64,000 nt of DNA from assembly GCA_963677815.1 (NCBI GenBank), contig OY782499.1:1860001-1924000 (forward strand), written 5' to 3'. Source of the stretch: JAEKNW01 sp963677815 (lineage in GTDB: Bacteria; Cloacimonadota; Cloacimonadia; Cloacimonadales; JAFGVF01). Positions 26,337 through 35,500 of the stretch are shown here, piece by piece. The notes under the pieces were generated by a model. That model did no database searches and was not told where the DNA came from. It was given only the letters and a program-made list of their open reading frames with translations. Made by a program: the position numbers and the translations under genes. Numbering within the stretch: position 1 is the stretch's first letter; each line of letters starts with the position of its first letter.

Positions 26337-26411
26337 TGGAGCGGGAAATGGGGTTCGAACCCACGACCCCAACGTTGGCAACGTTGTGCTCTACCACTGA
26401 GCTACTCCCGC
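26337..26411 (-). tRNA. tRNA-Gly(GCC), copy 2 of 3
   Basis: Sequence identical to the copies at 26095 and 26648, with anticodon loop TTGCCAA and encoded CCA. Together with the Leu gene at 26424 it forms a Gly-Leu unit that is duplicated in the array. Confidence 0.95.
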
Positions 26412-26423
26412 TTGAAAAATATA

Positions 26424-26510
26424 TGGTACCAGAGACCGGACTTGAACCGGTACGGTATTGCTACCGAGGGATTTTAAGTCCCTTGTGTCTACCATTTCCA
26501 CCACTCCGGC
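26424..26510 (-). tRNA. tRNA-Leu(UAA), copy 1 of 2
   Basis: Identical to the gene at 26180-26266: anticodon loop CTTAAAA, long variable arm, encoded CCA. The spacer to the next Gly gene is a short AT run, nearly the same in both Gly-Leu units. Confidence 0.95.
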
Positions 26511-26529
26511 ATAATTTTCTTAAAAAAAA

Positions 26530-26603
26530 TGGAGGCGACACCCAGATTCGAACTGGGGATGGAGATTTTGCAGACCTCTGCCTTACCACTTGGCGATGTC
26601 GCC
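26530..26603 (-). tRNA. tRNA-Cys(GCA)
   Basis: Minus strand: acceptor GGCGACA/TGTCGCC, anticodon stem GAGGT/ATCTC with loop CTGCAAA (anticodon GCA), T arm CCCAG-TTCGAAT-CTGGG, discriminator T and encoded CCA. Confidence 0.95.
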
Positions 26604-26647
26604 TTAATTTAATTCATATATCACACTATTAACTGTTTTAATGATAA

Positions 26648-26722
26648 TGGAGCGGGAAATGGGGTTCGAACCCACGACCCCAACGTTGGCAACGTTGTGC
26701 TCTACCACTGAGCTACTCCCGC
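26648..26722 (-). tRNA. tRNA-Gly(GCC), copy 1 of 3
   Basis: First gene of the minus-strand array; anticodon loop TTGCCAA, encoded CCA, identical to the two later copies. Confidence 0.95.
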
Positions 26723-26739
26723 TCGACCATGTGAAAAGA

Positions 26740-26768
26740 CTAATATTATCGGGGGCATTTCTTGTCAA
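26740..26768 (-). promoter_or_regulatory. Promoter of the tRNA array
   Basis: On the minus strand a perfect TTGACA (26768-26763) is followed after 17 bases by TATTAG (26745-26740), about 18 bases before the first tRNA. A GC run (GCCCCCGA) lies between the boxes, like a stringent-type discriminator but misplaced in the spacer. Confidence 0.55.
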
Positions 26769-27120
26769 TATCTTTTTTGAAAATTATTAAGAAAAAGATA
26801 GGTCTTTTGGGGCATTTATTAAATTATCAATGAGTTAGTTCTTAAAAATATTTCTTAAATAAGCAACATCTGTAAGAAAATTACTAGCAAATAACATAAA
26901 CCTTAGTTTATGACTAATTTTAGGAACAAGCTTTATTTCATATCATAATTAATTTTAAAATTCGAGCTTATTCAATCAGAATACACGAGACGTTCATTTA
27001 AAAAAACTAATAATCTATAAGATGAGTTCTGAATCTAAAATCAACATTCAGAAAAAAAAGATTGACTTAAAAATGAATAAAGTTCATTTTAGGGAAACAC
27101 AAAAAGTAAATGGAGATTTT
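26769..27120. other. Intergenic region between tRNA promoter and porin gene
   Basis: About 350 bases, AT-rich, divergent between the tRNA array and the porin. The reading frame of the porin is open back to an ATG at 27022, but that extension (Lys-rich, no hydrophobic core) is not a signal peptide and lacks a ribosome site. No repeat family or RNA gene was seen. Confidence 0.5.
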
Positions 27121-28440
27121 ATGAAAAAAAGTTTAATTACGCTTACCTTTTTAACTATGATTATTGCACTTGTTGGAAATGGAATTTCTTTGAACAGTAT
27201 CGGACCTAAAGCAGGCGCCATGGGTGGTGCTTTTGTTGGCCAAGCTGATGATGCAACAGCAGTATTTTGGAACCCTGCTGGTCTAGTCGGACAAAAGGCT
27301 TCTTTTACTGCATCAATGGTTGATGTTACTTTGTTTCCAACTTACAAAAATGATGCTTATTTAATTGATGCTGAGGCTGATGATGTTCGTTTTATTTCCC
27401 CACATATTTTTGCCAATTATGCAAAAGACAAATTTGCTTGGGGCTTTGGTTTTTACGTACCTCATGCTTTAGGTGTCGAATGGGAAGGTAAAGATTTTCT
27501 CGCTCTTAATGGACCACAGACTTATGAAGCAGCCCCTGGATTAGTATTGAACAATAATTCTTATGGTAAAGAGTTTGACTGGAAATCTCAAATATCTATG
27601 ATTACTGTTAGCTCATCAGCTGCTTATCAAGTAACTGACAGATTCAATGTAGGGATTTCTGTCAATATTCATCATGGATCAATGGAATTAAAAAGAGGTG
27701 AAAATAGAGTAAATAATTTTACAGGAGCAATGGAAGCAGATAGCCAAGGAATGCTTGATACTCAATATAGTGAAGAAGTAAGTGGCTCAGGAACTAGCTT
27801 TTCTTTTGGTCTTCAATATTCACCAGTAGAAACATTTACTGTTGGTATTTCTTACCGTTCTCCATCACTAGTTGCTTTTTCTGGAGATGCTGAATTTACA
27901 CGTATGCCTTATGTTACAGAGGATGGAGTCTTAATCGAAACTTCCCACGAACTTTATGTTAAAAGAGATTTTGAAATTCCTTTCTGGTTGGGTGTAGGAA
28001 CATCATGGAAAGCTAATGAAAAGTGGACTTTTAATCTTGATGGTCAATTAACTCGCTGGTCAACTTATGATAAGTTAATTTCTGAAATTGTTATGGAAGA
28101 AGGAACAGAAAATGTAATTACTCACATGGAATGGGAAGATGCAATTCAAGTAAGATTTGGTACTGAATTTCAAGCTACTAAGTGTTTGGCTTTAAGAGCT
28201 GGTTACTTCTATGACCCAGCACCAGCACCAGATGAAACAGTCAATATTTTATTCCCATCTTCAACAAACCATAATGCTACTATCGGTGGTGGTTACACAT
28301 GGAATAACTTTACCTTAGATTTAGCTGCAGAATATTACTTTGGTGAAGAAAGAGAAATTGAAGCAGCAGCCCATAATATGCCAGGAACCCATCAAATGGA
28401 TATTTTTGCTTATATGGTAGGTTTAACATATACTTTTTAG
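27121..28440 (+). CDS. Outer-membrane transport protein, OmpP1/FadL/TodX family
   Basis: A 439-residue porin-like protein for hydrophobic compounds. I place the start at 27121 rather than the frame-open ATG at 27022 because MKKSLITLTFLTMIIALVGNG is a clear signal peptide and GGAG lies just upstream. After cleavage the mature N-terminus carries the FadL hatch signature: SIGPKAGAMGGAFVGQADDATAVFWNPAGL (NPAGL is diagnostic of the family). The rest is beta-strand rich with alternating aromatic residues, and the C-terminus ends YMVGLTYTF, the usual aromatic outer-membrane insertion signal. FadL-type channels import fatty acids or aromatics by lateral diffusion; the substrate cannot be told. Single gene with its own terminator. 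Confidence 0.92.
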   Translation: MKKSLITLTFLTMIIALVGNGISLNSIGPKAGAMGGAFVGQADDATAVFWNPAGLVGQKASFTASMVDVTLFPTYKNDAYLIDAEADDVRFISPHIFANYAKDKFAWGFGFYVPHALGVEWEGKDFLALNGPQTYEAAPGLVLNNNSYGKEFDWKSQISMITVSSSAAYQVTDRFNVGISVNIHHGSMELKRGENRVNNFTGAMEADSQGMLDTQYSEEVSGSGTSFSFGLQYSPVETFTVGISYRSPSLVAFSGDAEFTRMPYVTEDGVLIETSHELYVKRDFEIPFWLGVGTSWKANEKWTFNLDGQLTRWSTYDKLISEIVMEEGTENVITHMEWEDAIQVRFGTEFQATKCLALRAGYFYDPAPAPDETVNILFPSSTNHNATIGGGYTWNNFTLDLAAEYYFGEEREIEAAAHNMPGTHQMDIFAYMVGLTYTF

Positions 28441-28483
28441 TTATTCAATAAACTAATTATTATTGCCTGCTAGAGGCAGGAAG

Positions 28484-28518
28484 AAGAGCTTTGTTTATCA
28501 AGGCTCTTCCTTTTTTTT
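28484..28518 (+). terminator. Terminator of the porin gene
   Basis: AAGAGCTTTG (28484-28493) pairs with CAAGGCTCTT (28499-28508) with one mismatch, followed by eight T residues. A smaller CCTGC/GCAGG hairpin (about 28466-28480) precedes it. Confidence 0.8.
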
Positions 28519-28534
28519 CAACTATTCTAAAGAT

Positions 28535-28702
28535 AAACCCAAATAATGCAATAGATCTTTGAGAATAGCACTATATTCTTTTGCAAAAGTAACTTACATA
28601 ATCCATCCGAATATATATATTATATGCATCGACTTCTGTAATCTATTTTGCTAAAAGAATCTGCACTCTTCTCTAAAGTTCTACTGCACCATTCGGGTAA
28701 AT
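28535..28702. repeat. Palindromic repeat family A, copy 2
   Basis: AACCCAAATAATGCAATAG at the left end opposes GTTCTACTGCACCATTCGGG at the right end; inward, TTCTTTTGCAAAAGTAACTT opposes the complement of CTATTTTGCTAAAAGAA. This is the least disturbed copy, without the short insert seen in copies 3 and 4. Confidence 0.87.
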
Positions 28703-28782
28703 TATAACATCAATATAGTAGTTACAATAAATTACTTGACTAATCTATTACAATTAAAAAAATCACATTCAAGAGGTAATTA

Positions 28783-29199
28783 ATGCTAGAGATTGATAAT
28801 CAAACCAATAGGCTTATCAATACTGATAAACTTGATTATATTTATAACTTTTTATTAGAAAGAGAAGAAAAAGTAAAAAAAAGTATTGATTTACTTTTAG
28901 TCGATAATGGTAAAAGTAGATATTATAATAAAAAATTTAGAGGTAAAGATAGTCAAACAGATGTAATATCTTTCTCAGCTGAACAAGATTTCTTACCTAC
29001 TTATGGTGATATAATAATTGACCTTTCAGTTGCTGACCAACAGAAAGGAGATAATACTTTAGAATATGAAGTTATAGTGCTATTTCTGCATGGATTACTT
29101 CATTTGTTAGGTTATGACCATTTGGCTAAAAAAGATCAAGTAGTCATGGAAAACAAAGAAAAAGAATATATTAATTTACTTAAAAAGGAGATACTGTAA
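28783..29199 (+). CDS. ybeY: Endoribonuclease YbeY
   Basis: A 138-residue zinc endoribonuclease for 16S rRNA 3' maturation and ribosome quality control. The family signature HGLLHLLGYDH lies at 103-113 with the three zinc ligands His103, His107 and His113. The preceding TDVISFS (59-65) and YGDIIIDLSVA stretches are also conserved. An AAGAGG ribosome site precedes the ATG. It starts a compact plus-strand run; the next gene, a CNNM/CBS protein, follows two bases after the stop, the same order as ybeY-corC in many bacteria. Confidence 0.96.
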   Translation: MLEIDNQTNRLINTDKLDYIYNFLLEREEKVKKSIDLLLVDNGKSRYYNKKFRGKDSQTDVISFSAEQDFLPTYGDIIIDLSVADQQKGDNTLEYEVIVLFLHGLLHLLGYDHLAKKDQVVMENKEKEYINLLKKEIL

Positions 29200-29201
29200 T
29201 A

Positions 29202-30494
29202 GTGGACGACTCGCTTCCATATCTGACATTATTGTTGCTGTTAGTGTTATCCGCGTTTTTTTCAGGTTCAGAGACTGCATTTTTTTCTATAAATAAATTG
29301 CAGATTAAAAAATTAGAGAGTAATAAAGATAAAGCCTCTAAAAGAATCTTAAGATTAATCAAAAATCCTACTTATCTTTTGATTATGATATTATTAAGCA
29401 ATACTTTAGTAAATATTGCTGTTTCATCAATTTCTACAATTCTAGCGATTGAATTAAATAAAACTTACCATTGGTTTGCTAACAATACTAGTCCTCTTTT
29501 GATTGCTATTCAAATAGCAATTACTACGGTTGCTTTGTTAACTATGGGTGAAATTATTCCTAAGCTGTTTGCTTTTGGTAATAGTGAGAAATTCGCAGGG
29601 CATTCAAGTATATTACTACTTCCGTTAAGTTATATCTTATACCCAATTTTAAAACCAATAGAATTAGTAATAACCTTAGTTTCTAAAAAGGATGTTATTT
29701 CTGAAAGTGATAATTTGAAAATTACATCTGAAGATTTTAAAAATCTAATCAAATCAGAATCAGCTGACCACCCCTTAGAAGATAATGAAAAGGAAATTAT
29801 TGCTGGAATATTTAGGTTTTCAAGTACAGAAGTAAGAGAAATTATTATGCCTAGGGTTGATATTGTTGCTGTTGAAGAAGAAGATTCAATAGAAGATTTA
29901 AAAGAAAAGATTAGGGATTTTGGTTATTCAAGAATTCCTGTATATAGTGAAACAATTGATAATATTACAGGTATTATCAATGTTAAAGACTTAATTATAT
30001 CAAATGGCTATAATTCAATAAAAGAACTAAAAAGACCAGCTTTCTTTGTTACAGAAAATACTAAGATTCAGGTTTTATTTAACCATTTTCAAGCTAATAA
30101 GATGCAGATAGCAATTGTAGTTGATGAATATGGTGGTACTGCAGGCTTGGTAACTTTAGAAGATATTTTAGAAGAATTAGTTGGTGATATTTTAGATGAA
30201 TATGATGCAGATGAACCTAAGGAAATAGATGAAATTAGTGATGATACTTTCTTATTATCAGGTAAGTTAAGTATCTCGGAGATTAATGAGAAATTCTCTT
30301 TAGATATTGATTCAGAAGAATATGACAATTTGGCTGACTTTCTTCTTTCTGAGCTTAATCACATTCCAAATGAAGGTGAAACCTTTGAAATTGAGAATTT
30401 GGCAAAATTTACTATTACTTCAATTAATGGACAAAGAATTGAATTTGTTAAATTAGAATTAGAAAACGAAGACGAGAACGATGAAAAAATATAA
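29202..30494 (+). CDS. CNNM/CBS/CorC-HlyC domain membrane protein (hemolysin C / CorC family)
   Basis: A 430-residue protein starting with GTG: AAGGAG (29185-29190) is at good distance and the reading begins MDDSLPYL. The N-terminal CNNM membrane domain (about 1-175) has SAFFSGSETAFFSINKLQIKKLE, the diagnostic first-helix motif, and GEIIPKLFAF. A CBS pair (about 195-325; EIIMPRVDIVAVEEED and VVDEYGGTAGLVTLEDILEELVGDI) follows, then a CorC_HlyC transporter-associated domain (about 340-420). Family members are linked to magnesium/cobalt efflux; those in Bacteroidetes include GldE. It overlaps the VanZ-like gene by 14 bases and is part of the ybeY operon. Confidence 0.93.
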   Translation: MDDSLPYLTLLLLLVLSAFFSGSETAFFSINKLQIKKLESNKDKASKRILRLIKNPTYLLIMILLSNTLVNIAVSSISTILAIELNKTYHWFANNTSPLLIAIQIAITTVALLTMGEIIPKLFAFGNSEKFAGHSSILLLPLSYILYPILKPIELVITLVSKKDVISESDNLKITSEDFKNLIKSESADHPLEDNEKEIIAGIFRFSSTEVREIIMPRVDIVAVEEEDSIEDLKEKIRDFGYSRIPVYSETIDNITGIINVKDLIISNGYNSIKELKRPAFFVTENTKIQVLFNHFQANKMQIAIVVDEYGGTAGLVTLEDILEELVGDILDEYDADEPKEIDEISDDTFLLSGKLSISEINEKFSLDIDSEEYDNLADFLLSELNHIPNEGETFEIENLAKFTITSINGQRIEFVKLELENEDENDEKI

Positions 30495-30870
30495 AATTAC
30501 ATTTGGAATTTTACTGATACTATGGTTTATCGCAAGTATTATTACTTCTATTATGCCATCTCATTCACTACCCATAGATTATATCTTTGGTTATGACAAA
30601 TTGTTACACGCAATCAAGTTTGCTATATTTTCAATTCTTCTTTATAATTTTCTTCATTATACAGAGTTAAAATATATAAAGAAATTGATGATATATATAC
30701 CCTTGCAGTTTTATCCTATAGTAGATGAATTATTGCAGTTGCATATACCAAGTAGATCATATTCTGCTTATGATATATTAGCCAACTATGTTGGTTTGAT
30801 GATAGGTCTGGTTGCTTGTATCATAATTAGATTATTCATACATGAGAAGAAATTATATGAAATTAAATAA
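30481..30870 (+). CDS. VanZ-like family membrane protein
   Basis: A 129-residue protein with four predicted helices (about 7-25, 40-60, 67-85, 104-124). GYDKLLHAIKFAIFSILLYNFL and DELLQLHIPSRSYSAYDILANYVGLMIG match the VanZ fold, where the conserved His and the E/D-R-x-x-x-x-D-x-x-x-N pattern line the membrane core. VanZ proteins give low-level glycopeptide resistance in some Gram-positives, but most members are of unknown function and this one has no link to resistance genes. It overlaps both neighbours in the ybeY operon, so it is translated with them. Confidence 0.85.
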   Translation: MKKYKITFGILLILWFIASIITSIMPSHSLPIDYIFGYDKLLHAIKFAIFSILLYNFLHYTELKYIKKLMIYIPLQFYPIVDELLQLHIPSRSYSAYDILANYVGLMIGLVACIIIRLFIHEKKLYEIK

Positions 30871-32071
30871 TGTTTCAAGCAAAGATACTCAGAATTGGAG
30901 GAATGCAGAACAGTTAATATATGATGTTATGAAACTCCATGATTTTGAGGAGGTGAGACTATCTTTACTACAAGATAGAAAAACTCTCAATAAGTGTTTG
31001 CAGAAAGATTTCTATAGAGATAATCAAGCACCTAGTAATTCTAATGTTGTTATAGATTTAGCTAAGGAAGATAATTTAAGCTTACGTCCAGAAGGAACAA
31101 TAAATCTTCTGTCAAATTTCCTTAACGAATATGATGATACAAAAGTTCTTAAATACTATTATTTAGGAAATATGATTAGAGTAGAGAATGAAGAGATTCA
31201 AGAGACCTACAGATTAGGTGCTGAAATATATGGAGATGAAACAATTGTTTCTGACATTACAGTTATTGATACGGCTTTGAAGCTCTTAAATGCTTTTGGT
31301 TTTAAAAATACTCTTGTTGAAATAAACTCTTTTGGCTGTCAAGATTGTATTTTAAGTCTTCCAGATGCACTATTACCTAAGGTACAACTAAAAGAGAGTA
31401 AAGAGGAAAAGAAAGCAGTTAAAAAATCAAAATATATTTTACCAACCAAAGAAAATCCTGATTACTGTGAAACATGTCTGGAAAGACTACATAAAGTAAG
31501 GCGTTTTTTAACTAATTTAATGGTTAAATATGAGTATAATCCAGAACTTACTAGAACTTATAATTACTATAATGCTATGGTTTTTAATATTTATGTTAAG
31601 CAGGGGGAAGAAAACATCTTGGTTGGCGGTGGAGGTCGTTATGATTTTTTAACTAGTTATGTAACTGGTAAAAAAATTCCATCCATTGGTTTTGATTTGA
31701 ATTTAGATATTATCTATGAAATAGTAAAGAATAATAATCTTTTTCCTGGTAATTCATTTGAGTTTAAAGCTTTTATTTGTTCTGAAAATGAGGCACTACT
31801 TCTAAATGAAATGCAAATTCTTCAAGAACTTCATAAGAAGATGATTTATACAATTCAGGGGAAAGTTACCTCTAGCTCAAAAAAAGCTCTAGAGTATGCA
31901 AAAAAAGAGAACTGTTCTGTGCTTATCTATATCGATGATGAGTCACTTTACAAAGGAAAAATTGAAATTTTTAATTTGCATAAAGAACATGGTTACCATA
32001 TATCATTGGATTCAATAATAGATGAAATAGAGATTATTAAGAAAAGTATTAAACAACAATTATTTATATGA
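30857..32071 (+). CDS. Histidyl-tRNA synthetase-like protein (HisS/HisZ family), divergent
   Basis: 404 residues from ATG 30857, chosen because GAGAAGA lies six bases upstream; an ATG at 30842 in frame has no ribosome site. Class II core features are present: LSLRPEGT (HisRS ATP/His site region), a motif 2-like YYLGNMIRVENEEIQETYRLGAEIYGDE, TRTYNYYNAMVFNIY in place of the usual RGLDYYTGTVFE, and a motif 3-like GGGGRYDFL ... SIGFDLNLD. An insert has two Cys pairs (CQDC, CETC), as in HisRS forms with a zinc-knuckle insert, but the usual NPLRxLDCK that follows is absent. A C-terminal alpha/beta domain resembles the anticodon-binding fold. It may be a real but fast-evolving HisRS, or a paralogue such as HisZ. 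It overlaps the VanZ-like gene and the Nudix gene. Confidence 0.72.
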   Translation: MKLNNVSSKDTQNWRNAEQLIYDVMKLHDFEEVRLSLLQDRKTLNKCLQKDFYRDNQAPSNSNVVIDLAKEDNLSLRPEGTINLLSNFLNEYDDTKVLKYYYLGNMIRVENEEIQETYRLGAEIYGDETIVSDITVIDTALKLLNAFGFKNTLVEINSFGCQDCILSLPDALLPKVQLKESKEEKKAVKKSKYILPTKENPDYCETCLERLHKVRRFLTNLMVKYEYNPELTRTYNYYNAMVFNIYVKQGEENILVGGGGRYDFLTSYVTGKKIPSIGFDLNLDIIYEIVKNNNLFPGNSFEFKAFICSENEALLLNEMQILQELHKKMIYTIQGKVTSSSKKALEYAKKENCSVLIYIDDESLYKGKIEIFNLHKEHGYHISLDSIIDEIEIIKKSIKQQLFI

Positions 32072-32532
32072 AGATAATAAATGCTACCTTATGCTATATT
32101 CAAAGGAATAATGAGACTCTGATGCTGCATAGGGTCAAAAAAGATTATGATATACACCAAGATAAGTGGAACGGACTAGGTGGCAAGTTTGAGAGTGGTG
32201 AATCTCCTGAAGAATGTCTCTTAAGGGAAATAAAAGAAGAGTCTGGCTTGATTTTAACGGATTATAAGCTAGCAGGTTTATTATCTTTTCCTAAATTTGA
32301 TGGTCATAATGATTGGCAGGTATTTCTCTACCAGGCCTGGGGGTTTAAAGGCGACATGATTGATTCTCCTGAAGGAAATCTTCTTTGGATACCAAATCAT
32401 AAACTATTGGATCTTAACTTATGGGAGGGAGATAAATTGTTCATCAAGTGGATGTTGCAAAACAAGTTCTTCTCTGCTAAATTTGTTTATTCAAACAAAG
32501 TATTAGAGCATTATTCTGTTAAATTTTATTGA
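32068..32532 (+). CDS. Nudix hydrolase, MutT/8-oxo-dGTPase-like
   Basis: A 154-residue single-domain Nudix hydrolase. The Nudix box is complete: Gly39, Glu45, then REIKEESGL (53-61), fitting GX5EX7REUXEEXGU. The preceding KWNGLGGKFESGES and the NATLCYIQRNNETLMLHR start are like MTH1/MutT-type 8-oxo-dGTP diphosphatases, which keep oxidised nucleotides out of DNA, but Nudix substrate calls from sequence are unreliable. The start overlaps the stop of the HisRS-like gene by four bases (ATGA). Confidence 0.9.
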   Translation: MKIINATLCYIQRNNETLMLHRVKKDYDIHQDKWNGLGGKFESGESPEECLLREIKEESGLILTDYKLAGLLSFPKFDGHNDWQVFLYQAWGFKGDMIDSPEGNLLWIPNHKLLDLNLWEGDKLFIKWMLQNKFFSAKFVYSNKVLEHYSVKFY

Positions 32533-32537
32533 AATAG

Positions 32538-35500
32538 ATGAAAAAATGTCTTTTTCTAATTATTATTCTATTTGCATCATATTCCCAAGGACAGGAAGTT
32601 AAATATTGGTTTAGTGAGTACTTTTCACCACAAAATGAATTTCATCAACTTAAAAAAGATAAGTTAATTAAGAATTCTGAAATTCTGTCAGCGGATTCAA
32701 CATATTTTACTCGAGATGAAGATTATACTATTGATTATGATACAGGACTTATAAAAGTTATTTCTGATAAGGTCAGACAGGAAGAACAAGTCAAAATTGA
32801 ATACAAAGTAATACCTCAAGACTTCTTAAATAGTCTGTATCTATATAAGATTAAGTTAAATCAGGACTCTACATATACAGTTGAAAAACGACAAAAGAAA
32901 AGTGTTTTCTTGGACAATAGTAAATTGCTCATTAAAGGTTCTAAAACTTTTGCTTTATCTTTTTCAGAGAATAGAGACTTGGATGTAAATCAGTCATTAT
33001 ATTTAAAATTATCTGGTGAAATTGCTTCTAATCTCTTTGTAGAAGCTCAGTTATCAGATAGTAATTCTCCTATTTCAACAGAAGGTTCATCAAGGGAATT
33101 ATCTTCTCTAGACAAGGTATTTATCTCTCTCTTTAATGATAATTTTGAGCTTTCTTTCGGTGATTTATCTCATGAAATATCAAATACTTCTTATATGAAT
33201 TACCTAATTCAGTTTGAAGGTTTGAAATTAGGTGTTTTTGAAAGCAATAATAAAATTTATAGTGGACCTTTCCAAGAGCAAAACTCTTCTTGGGCAGCCT
33301 TAGCTGTCTCTAAGGGTAAGAATGGGTCATATCGATTCACTTGCATTGAAGGAAAGCAGGGTCCCTATTTCATTTATATAAGTGATAGCCAAGACTATGT
33401 TTCGATAATAGCTAATTCGGAAAAAGTTTTCTTGGATGGAATAAAAGCAGAAAGAGGAATAGATTATTTTATAGATTATAGCGAGGGAAGTATAACTTTT
33501 GAGAACATAGTAACTTCAGAAACTCAAGTATATGTTACTTTTGAATATACAGATGAGAAGTATAGGAATAACCTGTATATCAGCTCTAGCCAATACAGAC
33601 TTACAGATTTTTTCAATATTTCTTTACATGCTATTCATAGACAAGATGATAAAGATAACCCCTTAGAAGATATTCATACTCAAGAAGATATCCAGTCATT
33701 CAAAGTTGCGGGAGACACTACAATTTTTGCTAACGGTATCTATGAAGTTGAAACTGGACAAGGAAATTATATAGCAGAATTAAATTCTCAAGGGGAAACT
33801 ATCTATACTTATGTCGGAAGTCAAGGTCAAGGGAATTATAATATCTATTTTTCTTATCTTGGACCAGGGCAAGGTGCTTATATTCAGAATCTTCCAAATC
33901 AATTTGAGTATGTTGGACAGGGTAATGGGGACTATCAACCAGTTAGAAAGCTAACTCCACCACAAAGTTTATCAAATTATGACCTAGTTGTAAGGTTAGG
34001 TCTAGAAAATATTTATCTCGAAATGGAGTCACTTTTAACTCAACATGATAAAAATACTTTCTCAGATAAAGATGATTCTGATAATCAAGGTAATATTTCT
34101 AAAATTGCCTTGAATTATCAAGAAGATAATGAGACATGGGCTACTAAAAACATAATTTCCTATGAATATAAATCCAAGAATGTTAGTGCTCTATCAGACT
34201 TAGAGAATCCCTTGGAATTAACTTATGGAGGAAATGAGACAAGATATGATTCACTAGCATCTAAGAGTAGGCAGTTTCTTTCTTCAGTAAATATCAAGAA
34301 TTATTTTAAGGCTGATGTGAATTACAAAGAACAAGATGTTGATGATTACTCACAGAGTAACTTATTTGATACTAATTTATTATTTTTGGAACAGGCATAT
34401 TCACCAGAAATTGAATACCGCTACACTCGAAAGTCTGTTGATTACGATATTGAAACAATTGAAAAATCTAAATATCTTAGTAATTATTTCCAAACAGGCA
34501 AGAAGCTAGCTTTTCTGCAAGCAAGATTTAATTTACTTAATGAGCTAGATCAAGAAAGTTATTCAGACTATATAAAAACGGGCTATAAATACAAAAAATA
34601 CACTTATATACTCAACACTCTTAATCTAACTAAAGTTAACTTTTCAAGTTCATATTGGTACGATGATAAAGCTAGTCTAATTAATGATACATGGCAAGAC
34701 ATGAGCCAGTCTCAAACAGTAAGTAGTAATGTTTTAGTAAGTTTAAGCAATACAAATACTAACATTGAATATACTTTTAGAGAAATTGATGGTAAAAAAG
34801 AAGATATAGAAGATAATACTTATAACAAAATAAGCATTAATTCTACACATACTTTTTTTAACAATGGTTTAGATGTTAATTATAACTATAAAATTAATAA
34901 CTTAGAATTTTATCCTAAAGTTAGGGAATTGCAATATATTGGAGATGGGGCAGGAGCTTATGATTCTTTAGGCTTTTATCAAGACCAAGGTGATTTTGAT
35001 TGGCTTTATGTTAATTCAGGGCAACCTGAACTTTCTACAGAGTTAAATTTAGCATTTAATACTTATTTGAGACTTAACAGATTTATTAAAAGTAATTTCT
35101 GGAAAAACATAACTGCCGAGTTTAGAACAATAATTACAGAGGATTCAAGAACTAGTGAAAAGGTCAAACTATATCTATTAAACCCTGAAGTATTAATGAA
35201 TAAGAATACAACTCTTTATGGAAGGAACAACCTTTATACTAGTTATGCCTACACTTCTGATACTAAGAAATTTAATTACAGATTATCATTGGAATGGGAT
35301 AAAACCTTAGATAATAGATATCAAAATGAAAGTAAAACTCGGATAAGAATTATTGATAATGAAATTATGCTAAGAAGATTGAATATTGGTAACTTGGGTA
35401 ACCAAATAACCTACAGGGAAGAAGACGATACTAGATATAAACAAGAAATAAAGGAGTACTCATCTACCCTTAAATATCAGAATACCATCTGGTCAAATTA

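Noticed and set aside
25930..26632. Several short frames on both strands over the tRNA array (e.g. 25998-26201, 26336-26632)
   Set aside because: They are translations of tRNA genes; the recurring peptide MEREMGFEPTTPTLATLCST is a well-known spurious product of tRNA-Gly sequence.
27022..27120. N-terminal extension of the porin reading frame
   Set aside because: The extension is Lys-rich without a ribosome site; the internal ATG at 27121 begins a clear signal peptide preceded by GGAG.
30481..30870. Glycopeptide-resistance role for the VanZ-like gene
   Set aside because: No vanHAX or regulator is near, and most VanZ-like proteins are unrelated to resistance.
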